Positions 36,289 through 45,457 of a stretch of 64,000 bases of DNA are shown one piece after another; positions within the stretch are counted from its first letter, which is position 1, and the number at the start of each line of letters is the position of its first letter. Source of the DNA: an uncultured Nocardioides sp. (GTDB lineage Bacteria; Actinomycetota; Actinomycetes; Propionibacteriales; Nocardioidaceae); assembly GCF_947488515.1 (NCBI RefSeq), contig NZ_CANKZF010000003.1, positions 620,001-684,000 of the forward strand, read 5' to 3'. Made by a program: the position numbers and the translations under genes. The notes below the pieces were generated by a model, which had not been told where the DNA came from, did not search any database, and was given only the letters and a program-made list of their open reading frames with translations.

Positions 36289-37087
36289 ACGGGAGCGAGA
36301 TCTTGAGGTCGATGATCTCGAGCTCGGTGTCGATCAGCCGGATGGTTCGCTCCATGGCCGTCGGTTGCAGTCGCCCGACGCCGCCGCCGTGCGGATGGTC
36401 GAAGAACGCGAGCAGGAGCAGGAGCATGGCGATGACCGCCGTCGTGCTCCCCATGAGCATCGCCTGGGTGAACGGTCCCTCCGTCGGGTCAGCGAAGAAG
36501 AGCAGGTAGCCGAAGATCACGAACGTGATGAGGAACAGGGCCAGCCACAGCGGGGAGGGGATGATGCCTTCAGCACCGTGGACCCGGGTGATCCTCGCCT
36601 GCTCGCGCTGGATCGTCTGGTCCATCCACCGGTCGTAGGCCGACTGCTCCGTCGCCTCCTGCGGCGTCACGTCCGAGATGGTCCGGAACATCGCGACGCC
36701 CCAGGGGTTGATCCGGTCGCCGAGTGTTCCCGACTCGAGCGCCTGCCACTCCGATCCCGCGACCGAGCGGGCGTAGCAGGCCAGCTCGGCGGTCAGCTCG
36801 CCCGTGACGTCGGGCGGGAGGAACTGCGCGGTCTGCATCTGCTGGAGGACCGTCGTCGCCTCCAGCTCGGCGCCGGTGCGGGAGGAGTCGTACGACTGGA
36901 ACGACAGGAAGATGATGAAGCCGAGCAGCACGGAGAAGCCCGTGGCGAGCACCCCGAAGACACCGGAGGCTCGGTCACCGTCCTGGAAGTAGCTGCCGTC
37001 CGGAGCGCGACGACGGACCAGCAGCATCGCGGTCACGGTGATCGCCGCGGCCGCGACGACGACGAGGATGCCGAGCACCACGTTCAT
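36263..37087 (-). CDS. DUF4239 membrane protein (bestrophin-like)
   Basis: 274 aa from ATG 37087. Helices at the N-terminus (VLGILVVVAAAAITVTAML, then VFGVLATGFSVLLGFIIFLSF) and two near residues 185-235 surround a soluble Gln-rich loop containing LEATTVLQQMQTAQFLPP. This matches the DUF4239 family, loosely related to bestrophin anion channels. The protein ends with a small soluble tail. It is translationally coupled to the following membrane gene. Confidence 0.82.
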   Translation of the reverse strand: MNVVLGILVVVAAAAITVTAMLLVRRRAPDGSYFQDGDRASGVFGVLATGFSVLLGFIIFLSFQSYDSSRTGAELEATTVLQQMQTAQFLPPDVTGELTAELACYARSVAGSEWQALESGTLGDRINPWGVAMFRTISDVTPQEATEQSAYDRWMDQTIQREQARITRVHGAEGIIPSPLWLALFLITFVIFGYLLFFADPTEGPFTQAMLMGSTTAVIAMLLLLLAFFDHPHGGGVGRLQPTAMERTIRLIDTELEIIDLKISLPCDGDGNPL

Positions 37088-37267
37088 CTGGCTCCCCCTG
37101 GGCGCCACGGAAGTCGCGGGGGCTCGCGAAAGGTCGGCATCTGGTGTCCTCGCTCGAGGGGGCGATCGCGTCCAGCGTCACCGCACGCACCGCTGCACAC
37201 CTCACCCTCGGTGAGTGAGGCCGTCGAGGTGCACCTGCACGGGCCGGCAGCACCGTCGGGCCCAGGC

Positions 37268-39172
37268 TCACGCGGGCGTCGAGCACCTGTGCGCCGTGCC
37301 CGCGCTGCACACGCCCGAGACATCCTTGCTGCAGCCGAGGATCAGGATCGCCAGGTCGTCCGCGAGCTGGTCGCCGTGGAACTGCTGGACGGCGTCGACG
37401 AGCAGAGCGGAGAGCTCCTCGGGCGGCGTGTCCGCGCTGCTGCGGAGCAGCTCGGCCACCCTCTCGGTGCCGAACATCCCGCGTCCGCGCCGGGCCTCCA
37501 CCAGGCCGTCGGTGAACACGCACAGGAGGTCCCCGGGAGCCAGGTGGAGGGCGGTGTCGTGGAGGTCGGGCTGGTCGAACAGCGCGATGGCGGTGCCGAG
37601 CGCACCGACCTCCTCCACCTGTCCGTCGGCGCGCAGCACGATGGGTGGGTGGTGACCGGCCAACGTGAACACGACCGCGAATCCGTCGCCCTCTGGTCGC
37701 AGGGTCCCGTACACGAGCGTGCAGTGGCGTTCGAGGTCGGTCTGGCCCAGCAGGGTCGAGTTCACCTTGCGCGCCGTGTCGCTGGGCAGGGAGCGCGGGT
37801 CGGCCAGGGCCCGCAACGTGTAACGCGTCGCTGCACTCACCGTCGCGGCAGCTGCACCCTTCCCGCTGACGTCGCCGAGCACGAAGCCCCACGTCTGCTC
37901 ACCGAGGTCGAACACGTCGAGGAAGTCGCCGCCGACCTCTCGACCGTCGCCGGCCGGAAGGTACTTGCTGGCGAGCTCGATGCCGGTGATGTCGGGAAGT
38001 GCTGGTGGCACCATGCTCGCCTGCAGCTCCGAGGCGACGCGGGACTGGTCATCGAGAACCTGTTGAAGGCGCCGGCGGTCGCGGACACGTTCGGTGATCT
38101 CGTGCAGCACCACCACCATCCCGGCCGGCCGGCCCGACCCGTCGACGAGTCGCTCGTGGGAGACGTCGAAGGTGCGGCTCCCCGCGTCGGCGTCCCCTCC
38201 GGGCAGGGTGACCTCGTCCAGCTCAGCGTCACCACCTCTCGACGGGACCGTGTCCGCCAGCCGTCGTCCGAGCAGCGCAGCGCGACTCGGCCCCATCAGC
38301 CGGACCGCGGCGGGGTTGGCGTCGACGATGCGACCGAAGACGTCGGTGACGTAGACCGCGTCGGACATCCTCTCGAGCACAGCGCTGCGTGCCAGAGGGG
38401 TGAGGTCCACGAGCCGCTCGTCGAAGAGCCCCCAGACCAGCACCACACCGGTGACGGTGAACGCGAAGGGCGTCAGGTCGATCGTGGCGAACCAGCCCAC
38501 GTTCGCGTTGTACAGGACGTTGGCCGCCCACGGGACGAGGGCAGCGGCAAGCAGGACCGCGGCCATCCGTCGATAGCTGCGCGCGAGGCGCCCCATGCTG
38601 GCCACGAACAACACCGTCGCGACGAGGAGGACGAGGTAGTTGTACGCCAGCAACAGGTTGAAGGCGGGTCCCGCCACCACCTCCGGAGTCGGGTCGAAGG
38701 CCGCCGACGGCGGGTAGGACCGCACGAGGTCGTGGGTCGCGGGGAGTGCCAGCATCACGTTCGTCAGCACGGGTACGACAGCCAGGAGGCACAGCAGCCG
38801 TCCGGTGACCCACCGGTCCCGCCCGGTGTACTGCAGCACGAAGGTCAGCCACGCAGGCGGCAGCATCGCGACGCCGAGGTATTTCAGGTCACCCCACCGG
38901 CTCTTCAGCGCGATGTCGTCGACGGCGAGCTCCATCCCGTAGGCCACACCCCACCACGCCACCGCCAGGAGGAGCACCGCCAGGCTCCAGCCCATGCGCA
39001 CATTCCGGCGCCAGGCGACGTACGTCGCGAGCGCGGCGTGCGCAACCCCGGCAGCCGCCATGATGATGGCGAAGAACGTCAGCACCCCGAGAGCCCTCCC
39101 GTCCCTGAACGCGCCATCCAGACCGGTACCCAATGCTGCCCACGGCTGGTACGCGACCCACGATCCACTCAT
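37268..39172 (-). CDS. 7TM-PAS-SpoIIE serine phosphatase
   Basis: 634 aa from ATG 39172 (GTG 39178 adds two residues). Residues about 30-270 form a seven-helix histidine-kinase-N-terminal 7TM sensor. A PAS domain follows (MSDAVYVTDVFGRIVDANP) and then a PP2C SpoIIE domain from about 400, with VGGDFLDVFDL, GDVSGKGAAAA and LADDLAILIL supplying metal-binding aspartates. Such proteins dephosphorylate anti-sigma-factor antagonists in partner-switching stress pathways. No anti-sigma or antagonist gene is adjacent, so the target is unknown. Confidence 0.93.
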   Translation of the reverse strand: MSGSWVAYQPWAALGTGLDGAFRDGRALGVLTFFAIIMAAAGVAHAALATYVAWRRNVRMGWSLAVLLLAVAWWGVAYGMELAVDDIALKSRWGDLKYLGVAMLPPAWLTFVLQYTGRDRWVTGRLLCLLAVVPVLTNVMLALPATHDLVRSYPPSAAFDPTPEVVAGPAFNLLLAYNYLVLLVATVLFVASMGRLARSYRRMAAVLLAAALVPWAANVLYNANVGWFATIDLTPFAFTVTGVVLVWGLFDERLVDLTPLARSAVLERMSDAVYVTDVFGRIVDANPAAVRLMGPSRAALLGRRLADTVPSRGGDAELDEVTLPGGDADAGSRTFDVSHERLVDGSGRPAGMVVVLHEITERVRDRRRLQQVLDDQSRVASELQASMVPPALPDITGIELASKYLPAGDGREVGGDFLDVFDLGEQTWGFVLGDVSGKGAAAATVSAATRYTLRALADPRSLPSDTARKVNSTLLGQTDLERHCTLVYGTLRPEGDGFAVVFTLAGHHPPIVLRADGQVEEVGALGTAIALFDQPDLHDTALHLAPGDLLCVFTDGLVEARRGRGMFGTERVAELLRSSADTPPEELSALLVDAVQQFHGDQLADDLAILILGCSKDVSGVCSAGTAHRCSTPA

Positions 39173-39178
39173 GGTCAC

Positions 39179-39496
39179 GACGCACCGCTACGTCGACGAG
39201 GGTCTGTCCAGCGTTCCACCACAATTTGGGTACGTCGAGCCCCCTCGGCGTCCCGACCTCGGAGACCAGCCCCGCCAAGCCCCGTGGCCCGGCGGGGCCT
39301 CGACCCCAACGCCCCCGCAGGGGTCGTGCCGTGACCGTACGTCAGCGCCGCGCCCACCCGGGCCACTCCTCAGAACTTCACCGCTGGGGGTGGAACAGCG
39401 CTAGACCATCCGGTCCCTCCTTTGAAAACGGGGAAGCGGGCCGCGGACGCCGCTCCGTTCCCGACCTCCTGAGATCGCGTCCCTGGGCAGGTCCGG
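39179..39496. other. Intergenic region, no gene seen
   Basis: 318 nt between the phosphatase start and the TMEM175-like gene stop. On the minus strand an AAAGGAGGG is followed by ATG GTC TAG, so it does not lead a gene. Short GC-rich hairpins occur around 39285-39330 (GGCCCGGCGGGGCC). The phosphatase promoter is presumably here; no clear -10/-35 boxes could be picked. Confidence 0.6.
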
Positions 39497-40099
39497 TCAG
39501 GTACGCAGTCGTCGCCAGGCCCGCGCTGCTGGATCGGCGGCGAGGAGCAGCAGCAAGGGTGCGTAGCTGGTCACGGGCACCACGAGCGTGACGGCCAGCG
39601 CCACCAGGAGCATCGCCACGTTGGCGGCACCGTTGACCGGGTCGGCGTCGTCAGCACCGTCGGTGAGCTCGGGATGGCGAGCGCGCCTTGCCTCGACGAG
39701 GGTGAGGATCGCCGTGGACAGCACCATCGACCCGATGTAGAGGATCTTGGTGGTCGAGTCATCGGGAGTCTCGGCCACCAGTGCGGTCGGGAAGGGCAGG
39801 AACACGATCGTCAGCGCCCACAGCAGGAGCAGGCGAGCGAGACGCCGGTCGTAGGCGACCACGTGCCTGACCGAGTCGTGCTGGACGAACCACAACCTCG
39901 CGATGACCGCGAAGCTCAGCAGGAACGCCCAGACCTCGGCCTGGTTCTCGCGGAGCAGCGCGTTCACGCCGGTGTAGTCGTCGATCTCCGACGTGAGCTC
40001 GACAAGGGGCAGCACGAGCAGCGTGATCGCGATCGCGACCATCGCATCGATGAAGGCAACGAGCCGGTCGAAGCCGTGGTCACGCCGGGGTTCGGCCAC
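39497..40099 (-). CDS. TMEM175/DUF1211 family potassium channel-like protein
   Basis: 200 aa from GTG 40099; ATG 40168 would add 23 residues that look non-coding. Six hydrophobic helices are visible. The family signature R-x3-FxDA-x-A-ITLLVL is present as RLVAFIDAMVAIAITLLVL, the helix that lines the pore in TMEM175. The last helix ends in WRRLRT. Bacterial members are tetrameric K+ channels; activity here is inferred from the motif. Confidence 0.86.
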   Translation of the reverse strand: MAEPRRDHGFDRLVAFIDAMVAIAITLLVLPLVELTSEIDDYTGVNALLRENQAEVWAFLLSFAVIARLWFVQHDSVRHVVAYDRRLARLLLLWALTIVFLPFPTALVAETPDDSTTKILYIGSMVLSTAILTLVEARRARHPELTDGADDADPVNGAANVAMLLVALAVTLVVPVTSYAPLLLLLAADPAARAWRRLRT

Positions 40100-40247
40100 G
40101 TCCGCATCGTACTGACGATGACTCCCTCGGGTGGAGCGTGAGCGTCGCTGTGCCGACTCGACGTACACCCGGCCCCCTCCGGCTCCCGGCTATCCGTCAG
40201 GCACCTCTGGAGGTCATGATGGACGCTGCTCGAGAGGGAGGCTTTCC

Positions 40248-40739
40248 ATGGTGACATTCGCAGGGGTCGACCACGTGTCGCTCACCGTGTCCGACCTCGA
40301 CACGAGCCAGGACTTCTACACGGCCGTGCTCGACTTCGTGTTGGTACTCGACGTCGGCTACGGACGCATCCTCATGCACCCCGGCACCGGGTTCACCCTG
40401 TCGCTGATGAAGCACGACAAGGCACGCGGCGATGCCTTCACCGAGCTGACGACGGGACTCGATCACCTCGGCCTCACGGCGGCTTCGCGCGCCGACCTGG
40501 AGGAGTGGGAGCGTCGCTTCGACGACCTCGGCGTGACCTACACCCCCATCCGCGACATGGAGTTCGGGTTCCACCTCAACTTCCGCGACCCCGACAACAT
40601 CGCGTTGGAGCTGTCGGCTCCGAACGAACACCTGATAGCGGCCAAGAAGGCCCTGGCTGACGGTCGGACGAGCCAAGCAGACATCGACGCCTTCATCGAG
40701 GAGCACGAGCTGGACCTGCCGCAGGCCGGCAAGGGCTGA
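40248..40739 (+). CDS. VOC (glyoxalase/dioxygenase superfamily) protein
   Basis: 163 aa from ATG 40248 behind a strong GAGAGGGAGG site. Two beta-alpha-beta-beta-beta modules are present: FAGVDHVSLTVSDLDTSQDF with FYTAVLDFVLV, and TGLDHLGLTAASRADLEEW with FHLNFRDPDNIALEL. Metal ligands are likely His at about residue 9, Glu in IALEL, and His in DHLGL. It has a helical tail of about 40 residues. The reaction is not predictable from the fold. Confidence 0.92.
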   Translation: MVTFAGVDHVSLTVSDLDTSQDFYTAVLDFVLVLDVGYGRILMHPGTGFTLSLMKHDKARGDAFTELTTGLDHLGLTAASRADLEEWERRFDDLGVTYTPIRDMEFGFHLNFRDPDNIALELSAPNEHLIAAKKALADGRTSQADIDAFIEEHELDLPQAGKG

Positions 40740-41367
40740 CCACTCCCCCGGCGCCCCGTGCTCGAGGCACCGGTCGCCCGACCCGGCGTCGGGTCGCTCT
40801 CGCTGTCCCGCTCTCGGCGGTCAGCGGCAGCCCCGCGCTGAACCGGGCGACGGGGCCTCGTCCCCGCTCCACGCCTTCGGGCTCACGACGGCGCCCTCGC
40901 GCCGTTGCTCTGACCAGGGGCGACGGAGCGCTGGAGACCGCGTCGTACTCGGTCAGGTTGCGGTCAGGTGGCGAGCTCCATCGTGGTTCGCATGAGCACC
41001 GACACCGTCACCCACCGTCTGGGGTACGCCCGTGAGCGCACGTTGTCGACCCACTCGATCAACACGACCCAGCGCGAGGCCTGGTACTGGCTGGTCGTGC
41101 TCCGGGACCGGTCCCCATGACATCGGGCCGGAACGTCATGGGTTCTGGTCGTCTCAGCAGCCGCGCACCATGTCGTTGCCGGCTTCTCCTGTGGCGTCGA
41201 GTCGCCGACCCAGGCACCCCGTCGATCGAGCTGGCGCTGGCGATGAGGACCGGAGCGCCGACAAGTTCTGCGAAACTCAGCGGATGGCGCGCACCGATGA
41301 CGAGACGTGGCTCGTCGTCGACCTGGACGCGCTCGACGACTCCCGACGCCAGGACCAGGAGCGGTAG
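40740..41367. other. Intergenic region with short ORFs only
   Basis: About 630 nt. It contains a 7-bp hairpin (40779-40785 with 40790-40796), a short direct repeat GGTCAGGTTGCGGTCAGGT near 40950, the 42-aa ORF listed next, and a 27-codon in-frame stretch at 41284-41367 (MARTDDETWLVVDLDALDDS) whose stop abuts the next ATG. The long frames on either strand are compositionally non-coding. Confidence 0.5.
40992..41120 (+). CDS. Possible 42-aa peptide, unknown
   Basis: ATG 40992 to TGA 41118-41120, peptide beginning MSTDTVTHRLGYARERTLS and ending REAWYWLVVLRDRSP. Composition is protein-like with a short hydrophobic WYWLVVL patch, but there is no clear ribosome-binding site and no recognised family. 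It could also be a remnant of a larger gene. Confidence 0.25.
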   Translation: MSTDTVTHRLGYARERTLSTHSINTTQREAWYWLVVLRDRSP

Positions 41368-42384
41368 ATGGACCTCCAGGACTACCGAGCCGCGCGCCAC
41401 CGGAGACTCGTCGAGATGGCGACCGAGCTCGGCGTGCCGGCGGACCGCGCTGCGGCGGTGGTCGATCGCGTGATCGAGGACCAGCGACGCCGCATCCTGC
41501 GCTCCGCCGACCCCGACCAGGTCGTCGTTCCCGCTCTGCGTGAGGAGGTGCTCGGCGGGCGGTCTCGCCGCCCCTTGCTCGCCGTCGTCGTGCTCATCGC
41601 CGTCGTCGCGGCGGCTTTCGCGGTCACGACCCTGACCGGTCCGCCCGACCCCGAGAAGGTCGAGCGAAGGGCCGCGACGGTGCCTGCCCTCGTAGGCCTC
41701 ACCTCCGCCGAGGCCGTCAGCGCGCTGGGGCGCGCCGGCATCTCGTCGCGGGTCGACCCAGTGCCCCAGTGTGATCCGGCCGGGCAGGTGCTGGGGTCCG
41801 TGCCGCCTTCCGGCGACACGGTCCGGCTCGACGAGGTGGTGGTCGTCGTCGCGACGGCGACCCCGTCGTGGCGCTGCCCTGCCGACGCCGCCGGACGCGT
41901 CCAGGCGTGGGCGTTCCTGCGCTTCCTCGTCTCCGGCTCGGCCCGCCCGCACCTCGCGCCCGAGGTTCGGCTCTACGTCGACGGCGAGGCGGCCGGGACG
42001 GCCGACGGGACCCACTCGGCCACCTCGCCCGACTGGCGTTGGCGCGTGCGCGACCCTGTCGTGGCCTACGCGGTGCGCCCCGTGGCCAACGACCTCGGAC
42101 AGCCGGTCGTCTCGATCACCAGTGGACCACCACCGCCCACCACCTGCGGCCTCCCCACGTCCAGCCCGTCCGGTGTCGCTGACGCTCCCACCCGAGTCGT
42201 GCTCACGGTCAGCGGCGCCGGTCCTGGCGACGGACCGGAGCTCGGGTGCCAGCTCACGATCGACCTCTTCGAGGACGACGACGGAGCCATCGCGGTCGTC
42301 TCCGTCACCCTTCCCGGCGGCAGTGGTCTCGGACCGCCGCCCTGGGTGCGGACCCGCGACGACGGGGATGTGCTCGACGGCTGA
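41368..42384 (+). CDS. Membrane-anchored PASTA-like protein
   Basis: 338 aa from ATG 41368, after AGGAG. The N-terminus (MDLQDYRAARHRRLVEMATE) resembles the start of actinobacterial SigE-type sigma region 2 but is only about 60 residues. One transmembrane helix follows (LLAVVVLIAVVAAAFAVTTL). An extracellular PASTA-like repeat contains VPALVGLTSAEAVSALGRAG and PSGDTVRLDEVVVVVA. The rest is a secreted beta-rich domain with no recognised family. It may sense peptidoglycan fragments; this is inference from the PASTA repeat. Confidence 0.82.
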   Translation: MDLQDYRAARHRRLVEMATELGVPADRAAAVVDRVIEDQRRRILRSADPDQVVVPALREEVLGGRSRRPLLAVVVLIAVVAAAFAVTTLTGPPDPEKVERRAATVPALVGLTSAEAVSALGRAGISSRVDPVPQCDPAGQVLGSVPPSGDTVRLDEVVVVVATATPSWRCPADAAGRVQAWAFLRFLVSGSARPHLAPEVRLYVDGEAAGTADGTHSATSPDWRWRVRDPVVAYAVRPVANDLGQPVVSITSGPPPPTTCGLPTSSPSGVADAPTRVVLTVSGAGPGDGPELGCQLTIDLFEDDDGAIAVVSVTLPGGSGLGPPPWVRTRDDGDVLDG

Positions 42385-42478
42385 CCGCTGTCGTGCTGGG
42401 TGGGTGATCGAGTCTGGTCCGCGGTACGGAGATGGCCGGTCTGGTCCACGAGGTCGGCGATGGCGTACCCGGCTGGAT

Positions 42479-43009
42479 CTACGGCGCGTCGACGAGCTCC
42501 GCCCTGTGTGCCACCTGGTTGCGCCGCGTGACCGGACGTCGGAAGACGAATCGGCGGAAGAGGTAGAACCGCGCACCGAGGCCGAGCACGAGACCGATGA
42601 CGTTGGCCGAGATGTTGTCCGACAACGGGTCGTCGAGACCCAGCACGTCGCGGCTGATGATGAGGCACGCGATGGGAAGCGACATCGTGACCAGGTTGAT
42701 CAGCACGTACGCCGACCGGCCGCCATCGGCTTGACGCGGCGGGCGGTCTCGGAACGCCCAGCTCCTGGCGCCGCGGTAGCTGATCACCATGCCGACGGTG
42801 TTGGCGAGCACGTAGGCAAGGATCGGTCGATCGCTGAGGAGCGCGTCGTTGCCGGTGCTGAAGCCGTGGACCAGCCCGTTGAAGAGGATGAAGGCGACGA
42901 TCGTGGCGACGCCCCCCACGGTGAGGAACCGGCCCAGCTCGGCCAGCATCCGCTGGTAGCGCGTGCCGAGGATGTTCCCCGCTCGGCTCGTGTCACGCGC
43001 CGCGGGCAT
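42479..43009 (-). CDS. GtrA-like membrane protein, second copy
   Basis: 176 aa from ATG 43009; a GTG at 43069 would add 20 non-conserved residues. Four helices in the GtrA arrangement: LGRFLTVGGVATIVAFILF, ILAYVLANTVGMVISYR (with the conserved SYRGARSWAF loop after it), AYVLINLVTMSLPIACLII and ISANVIGLVLGLGARFYLF. Probable flippase-like role in moving polyprenyl-linked sugars. No sugar-transfer genes adjoin it. Confidence 0.9.
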   Translation of the reverse strand: MPAARDTSRAGNILGTRYQRMLAELGRFLTVGGVATIVAFILFNGLVHGFSTGNDALLSDRPILAYVLANTVGMVISYRGARSWAFRDRPPRQADGGRSAYVLINLVTMSLPIACLIISRDVLGLDDPLSDNISANVIGLVLGLGARFYLFRRFVFRRPVTRRNQVAHRAELVDAP

Positions 43010-43132
43010 CGACCCTTGCGTCACAGCGGAAGCAGAAGGGTCGATGGCGCGCACACCCAGTGTGAACACACGCGATCGGGGACTATTCCCCGTCCACGCG
43101 CGGACCGGAGCCGTCTGCGCCTGTCGAGCGCC

Positions 43133-43554
43133 TCAGTCGCAGAGCTGTTCTCGTCGCTCGGGCTCGAGCGCGGCCAGCGTCGTCCTCGGTGTTCGGTCTG
43201 TGCTCCGGCGGAGTGGAGTCCGGAACGGGGGTGGCCAGCTGGTGCTGGTAGGTGTGCGTCCGCAGGCGGATGTCCTTTGCGAGGTCGTGGGGGCGCGGGC
43301 AGATCCACGCGCGGCGTAGCTCACGGTCCGTGAGCGGCGGCGGTGCGAAGCCTGCGTTGCCGGCGGGGTGCGGGGCGTACTGGCAGGCAGTAGCGGTGAA
43401 GGTCCGGGGCCCACTGTCATGGCTGCGATCGGCAGGTGGTCGTGCTCCGAGCCGGTCACCATGGCTGGGGCGAAGACGGCCAGCAACGCCGAGCACGCCC
43501 AGACGGCGACGACCGCTGCGACGGGTGAAGGGAGAGTGGGCGCACACTGGGTAG
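43133..43554 (-). pseudogene. Possible decayed membrane-protein gene
   Basis: On the minus strand one frame contains AAVVAVWACSALLAVFAPAM followed by VTGSEHDHLPIAAM, which reads like a real membrane helix and its junction. A little further the reading becomes low-complexity Thr/Arg/Ser, and an alternative frame regains a protein-like stretch (RTTLAALEPERREQLCD) before the stop. No start codon or ribosome-binding site fits. I read it as fragments of one or two broken genes, with low confidence. Confidence 0.3.
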
Positions 43555-44046
43555 GTGGCCGAGCACACGCTGATCCTCCTGAGACATGCCAAGTCGGACT
43601 GGTCGGGCCACGAGGATGACCACGATCGCCCACTCGCGACTCGCGGCCGGCGCCAGGCGCCCGAAGCCGGCCGGTGGCTGGCTGCCAACGTCGACTCGAT
43701 CGACCTGGCGGTCGTCTCCACTGCCGAGCGCGCTCGGAGCACCTGGGATCTGGCTTCGGGCGAGCTCGATGAGCCGCCTGGGACTCGGCACGACAACGAC
43801 GCCTACGCGGCGTCCGTCGACGAGCTCCTGGATATCGTCCGCAGTCTCGACGAGGCGCTGAACACGGTCGTGCTCGTCGGACACAACCCCGGCATCGAGG
43901 ACCTCACCGAAGCCCTCACTGCCGGCCGAGTGCCCATGCCGACCTCGGCGCTGGCGGTCATCGACCTCAACAGCACCTGGGACAGCGCCGGTCGGGCGCG
44001 TGGCTTGTTGCGGGCCGCCGGGCGCCCACCAACCTCGGCCAGATAG
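43555..44046 (+). CDS. SixA-type histidine phosphatase
   Basis: 163 aa from GTG 43555. It belongs to the small histidine-phosphatase (phosphoglycerate-mutase) superfamily. RHAKSDW near residue 10 carries the phospho-accepting His, and GHNPGIEDL near residue 120 carries the second catalytic His. RPLATRGRRQA is the typical SixA segment. SixA removes phosphate from phosphohistidine in phosphorelay proteins; the partner here is unknown. Confidence 0.92.
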   Translation: MAEHTLILLRHAKSDWSGHEDDHDRPLATRGRRQAPEAGRWLAANVDSIDLAVVSTAERARSTWDLASGELDEPPGTRHDNDAYAASVDELLDIVRSLDEALNTVVLVGHNPGIEDLTEALTAGRVPMPTSALAVIDLNSTWDSAGRARGLLRAAGRPPTSAR

Positions 44047-44159
44047 GCCGCATCGCGGACAGGCACCGTGCAAGCCGGGGGCCGCGGTCCCTCTCTATGG
44101 CCTCGAGCGCCTGGCTCAGGCCGTCACGGGCCGTGGTGAAGGCTTGGCCATCTCGTGCA

Positions 44160-45272
44160 TCACCTCCATGCACTCATCTCCGGGCAGTTGAGCTCGGACA
44201 CCGCCTGTGCGAACGCCGAAGGCGTGTCGACCGAACGCAGCACGCTGCGGTGCAGAGCGGCGCCGCCGCCCACGTCGATGAGCTGCGTGAGTGTCGACAT
44301 CACGACCGCTTCGTCACCCCACGCGTCGAGGGTGGGCCTCACCACGTCGAGCAGACCCGCGACCACCTCTGGGGTGGGAGCCTGCTCACCGGATCGTGGG
44401 TCGCGCAGGTGTCCCGTGAGACCCCGGCGAGCGGCTGACCGGCACGAATCGAGAAGCACCGCGTCGGGCACGTGTGGGGGGAGAACCGCCCGTTCCGCCT
44501 CAGCGACGGCCGTGGCCACGAGCGCACGCACCAGTCCGGCGTAGGCCACCGCGTGGTCGACGGTCAGGCAGACGTCGGCCAGCCGCACCTCGACGGTCGG
44601 ATAGCGGGGCGAGATCCGCGCCAGGTAGTAGACGCTCCGCTCGTCGACCGCGAGCCCGGTCGACACTGCTGCACGGACCTGGACGTCGTACTCCTCGACC
44701 GAGCACACGGCCGGCGGTGGCCGCGCGGTGGGCCATCGGGCCCAGAGGGGGAAGCGCCGACTGGCCCACCCGGAATCCTGTCCGTCCCACACGGGCGAAG
44801 CAGCGGTCAACGCGACGAGTGCCGGCAGCCAAGGCCGGATCCGGAGCAGCACCTGGAGCGCGAGCCGCCTGCTGGCAACCCCCACATGGACGTGGCAGGA
44901 GCACGTCCCGCTCGTCCGCGCCTGGTCGGGGAAGCGCCGCAGCAGGTCGGCGTACCTGGGTGTGTCGGTGACCATGACCTCGGGGGGAAATCCCCGCGGC
45001 GGGACCCCGACCGCGACGCTCAACACCTCGTGGGCGGCCGCTGCCTTGGCGAGGCCGCAGCGCGCCCCGACGAGACCCGCGCGCACCTCGCCCAGGTCCA
45101 GGCAGACCGGGGTGCGGGTCTCGGCCATGAATCGCATGATCTCGCTGGACACGACATGAGGCGCCGCGGCCGAAGCGATCACCTCGGGCGCGACGGCGGC
45201 GACCGAGCCCGTCCGCGGGTCGAGCAGGAGGAACTCCTCCTCGACGCCGACTGTGGGGGCTGCCGCGATCAC
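44160..45272 (-). CDS. Carboxylate-amine ligase, GCS2/YbdK family
   Basis: 370 aa from GTG 45272, with GGGGAG 6 nt upstream. It has the ATP-grasp-like GCS2 fold of gamma-glutamyl-type ligases. Key segments: TVGVEEEFLLLDP at the N-terminus (metal-binding Glu cluster), CSCHVHVGVAS near residue 135 and RISPRYPTVEVRLADVCLTV near 245. Members ligate glutamate or another carboxylate to an amine; the physiological substrate of this subgroup is uncertain. It is 185 nt from the next WS/DGAT gene on the same strand. Confidence 0.93.
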   Translation of the reverse strand: MIAAAPTVGVEEEFLLLDPRTGSVAAVAPEVIASAAAPHVVSSEIMRFMAETRTPVCLDLGEVRAGLVGARCGLAKAAAAHEVLSVAVGVPPRGFPPEVMVTDTPRYADLLRRFPDQARTSGTCSCHVHVGVASRRLALQVLLRIRPWLPALVALTAASPVWDGQDSGWASRRFPLWARWPTARPPPAVCSVEEYDVQVRAAVSTGLAVDERSVYYLARISPRYPTVEVRLADVCLTVDHAVAYAGLVRALVATAVAEAERAVLPPHVPDAVLLDSCRSAARRGLTGHLRDPRSGEQAPTPEVVAGLLDVVRPTLDAWGDEAVVMSTLTQLIDVGGGAALHRSVLRSVDTPSAFAQAVSELNCPEMSAWR

Positions 45273-45457
45273 AGCAACTCCCCGCAGCCAGGTGCGCGCA
45301 CCACGTGGCGCACACCGACCGCCGCGACCAGAGCATTCGGGCTCTGCATGGCACGCCTCCGTCCTCCCCGCTCCACAGTGCGCCAGCCCGCAGTCCTCGA
45401 CCAGAGGCCAACGGCCTGCGCACCTGAGACATCCGCCCCGGGCGACACCCTCCGGGC

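Noticed and set aside
36218..39334. Plus-strand open frame of over 1,000 codons opposite the phosphatase and DUF4239 genes
   Set aside because: Low-complexity shadow frame without domains; the minus-strand genes have clear motifs.
40779..40796. 7-bp hairpin after the VOC gene as an intrinsic terminator
   Set aside because: Stem is short and has no T-run; it is only noted in the intergenic entry.
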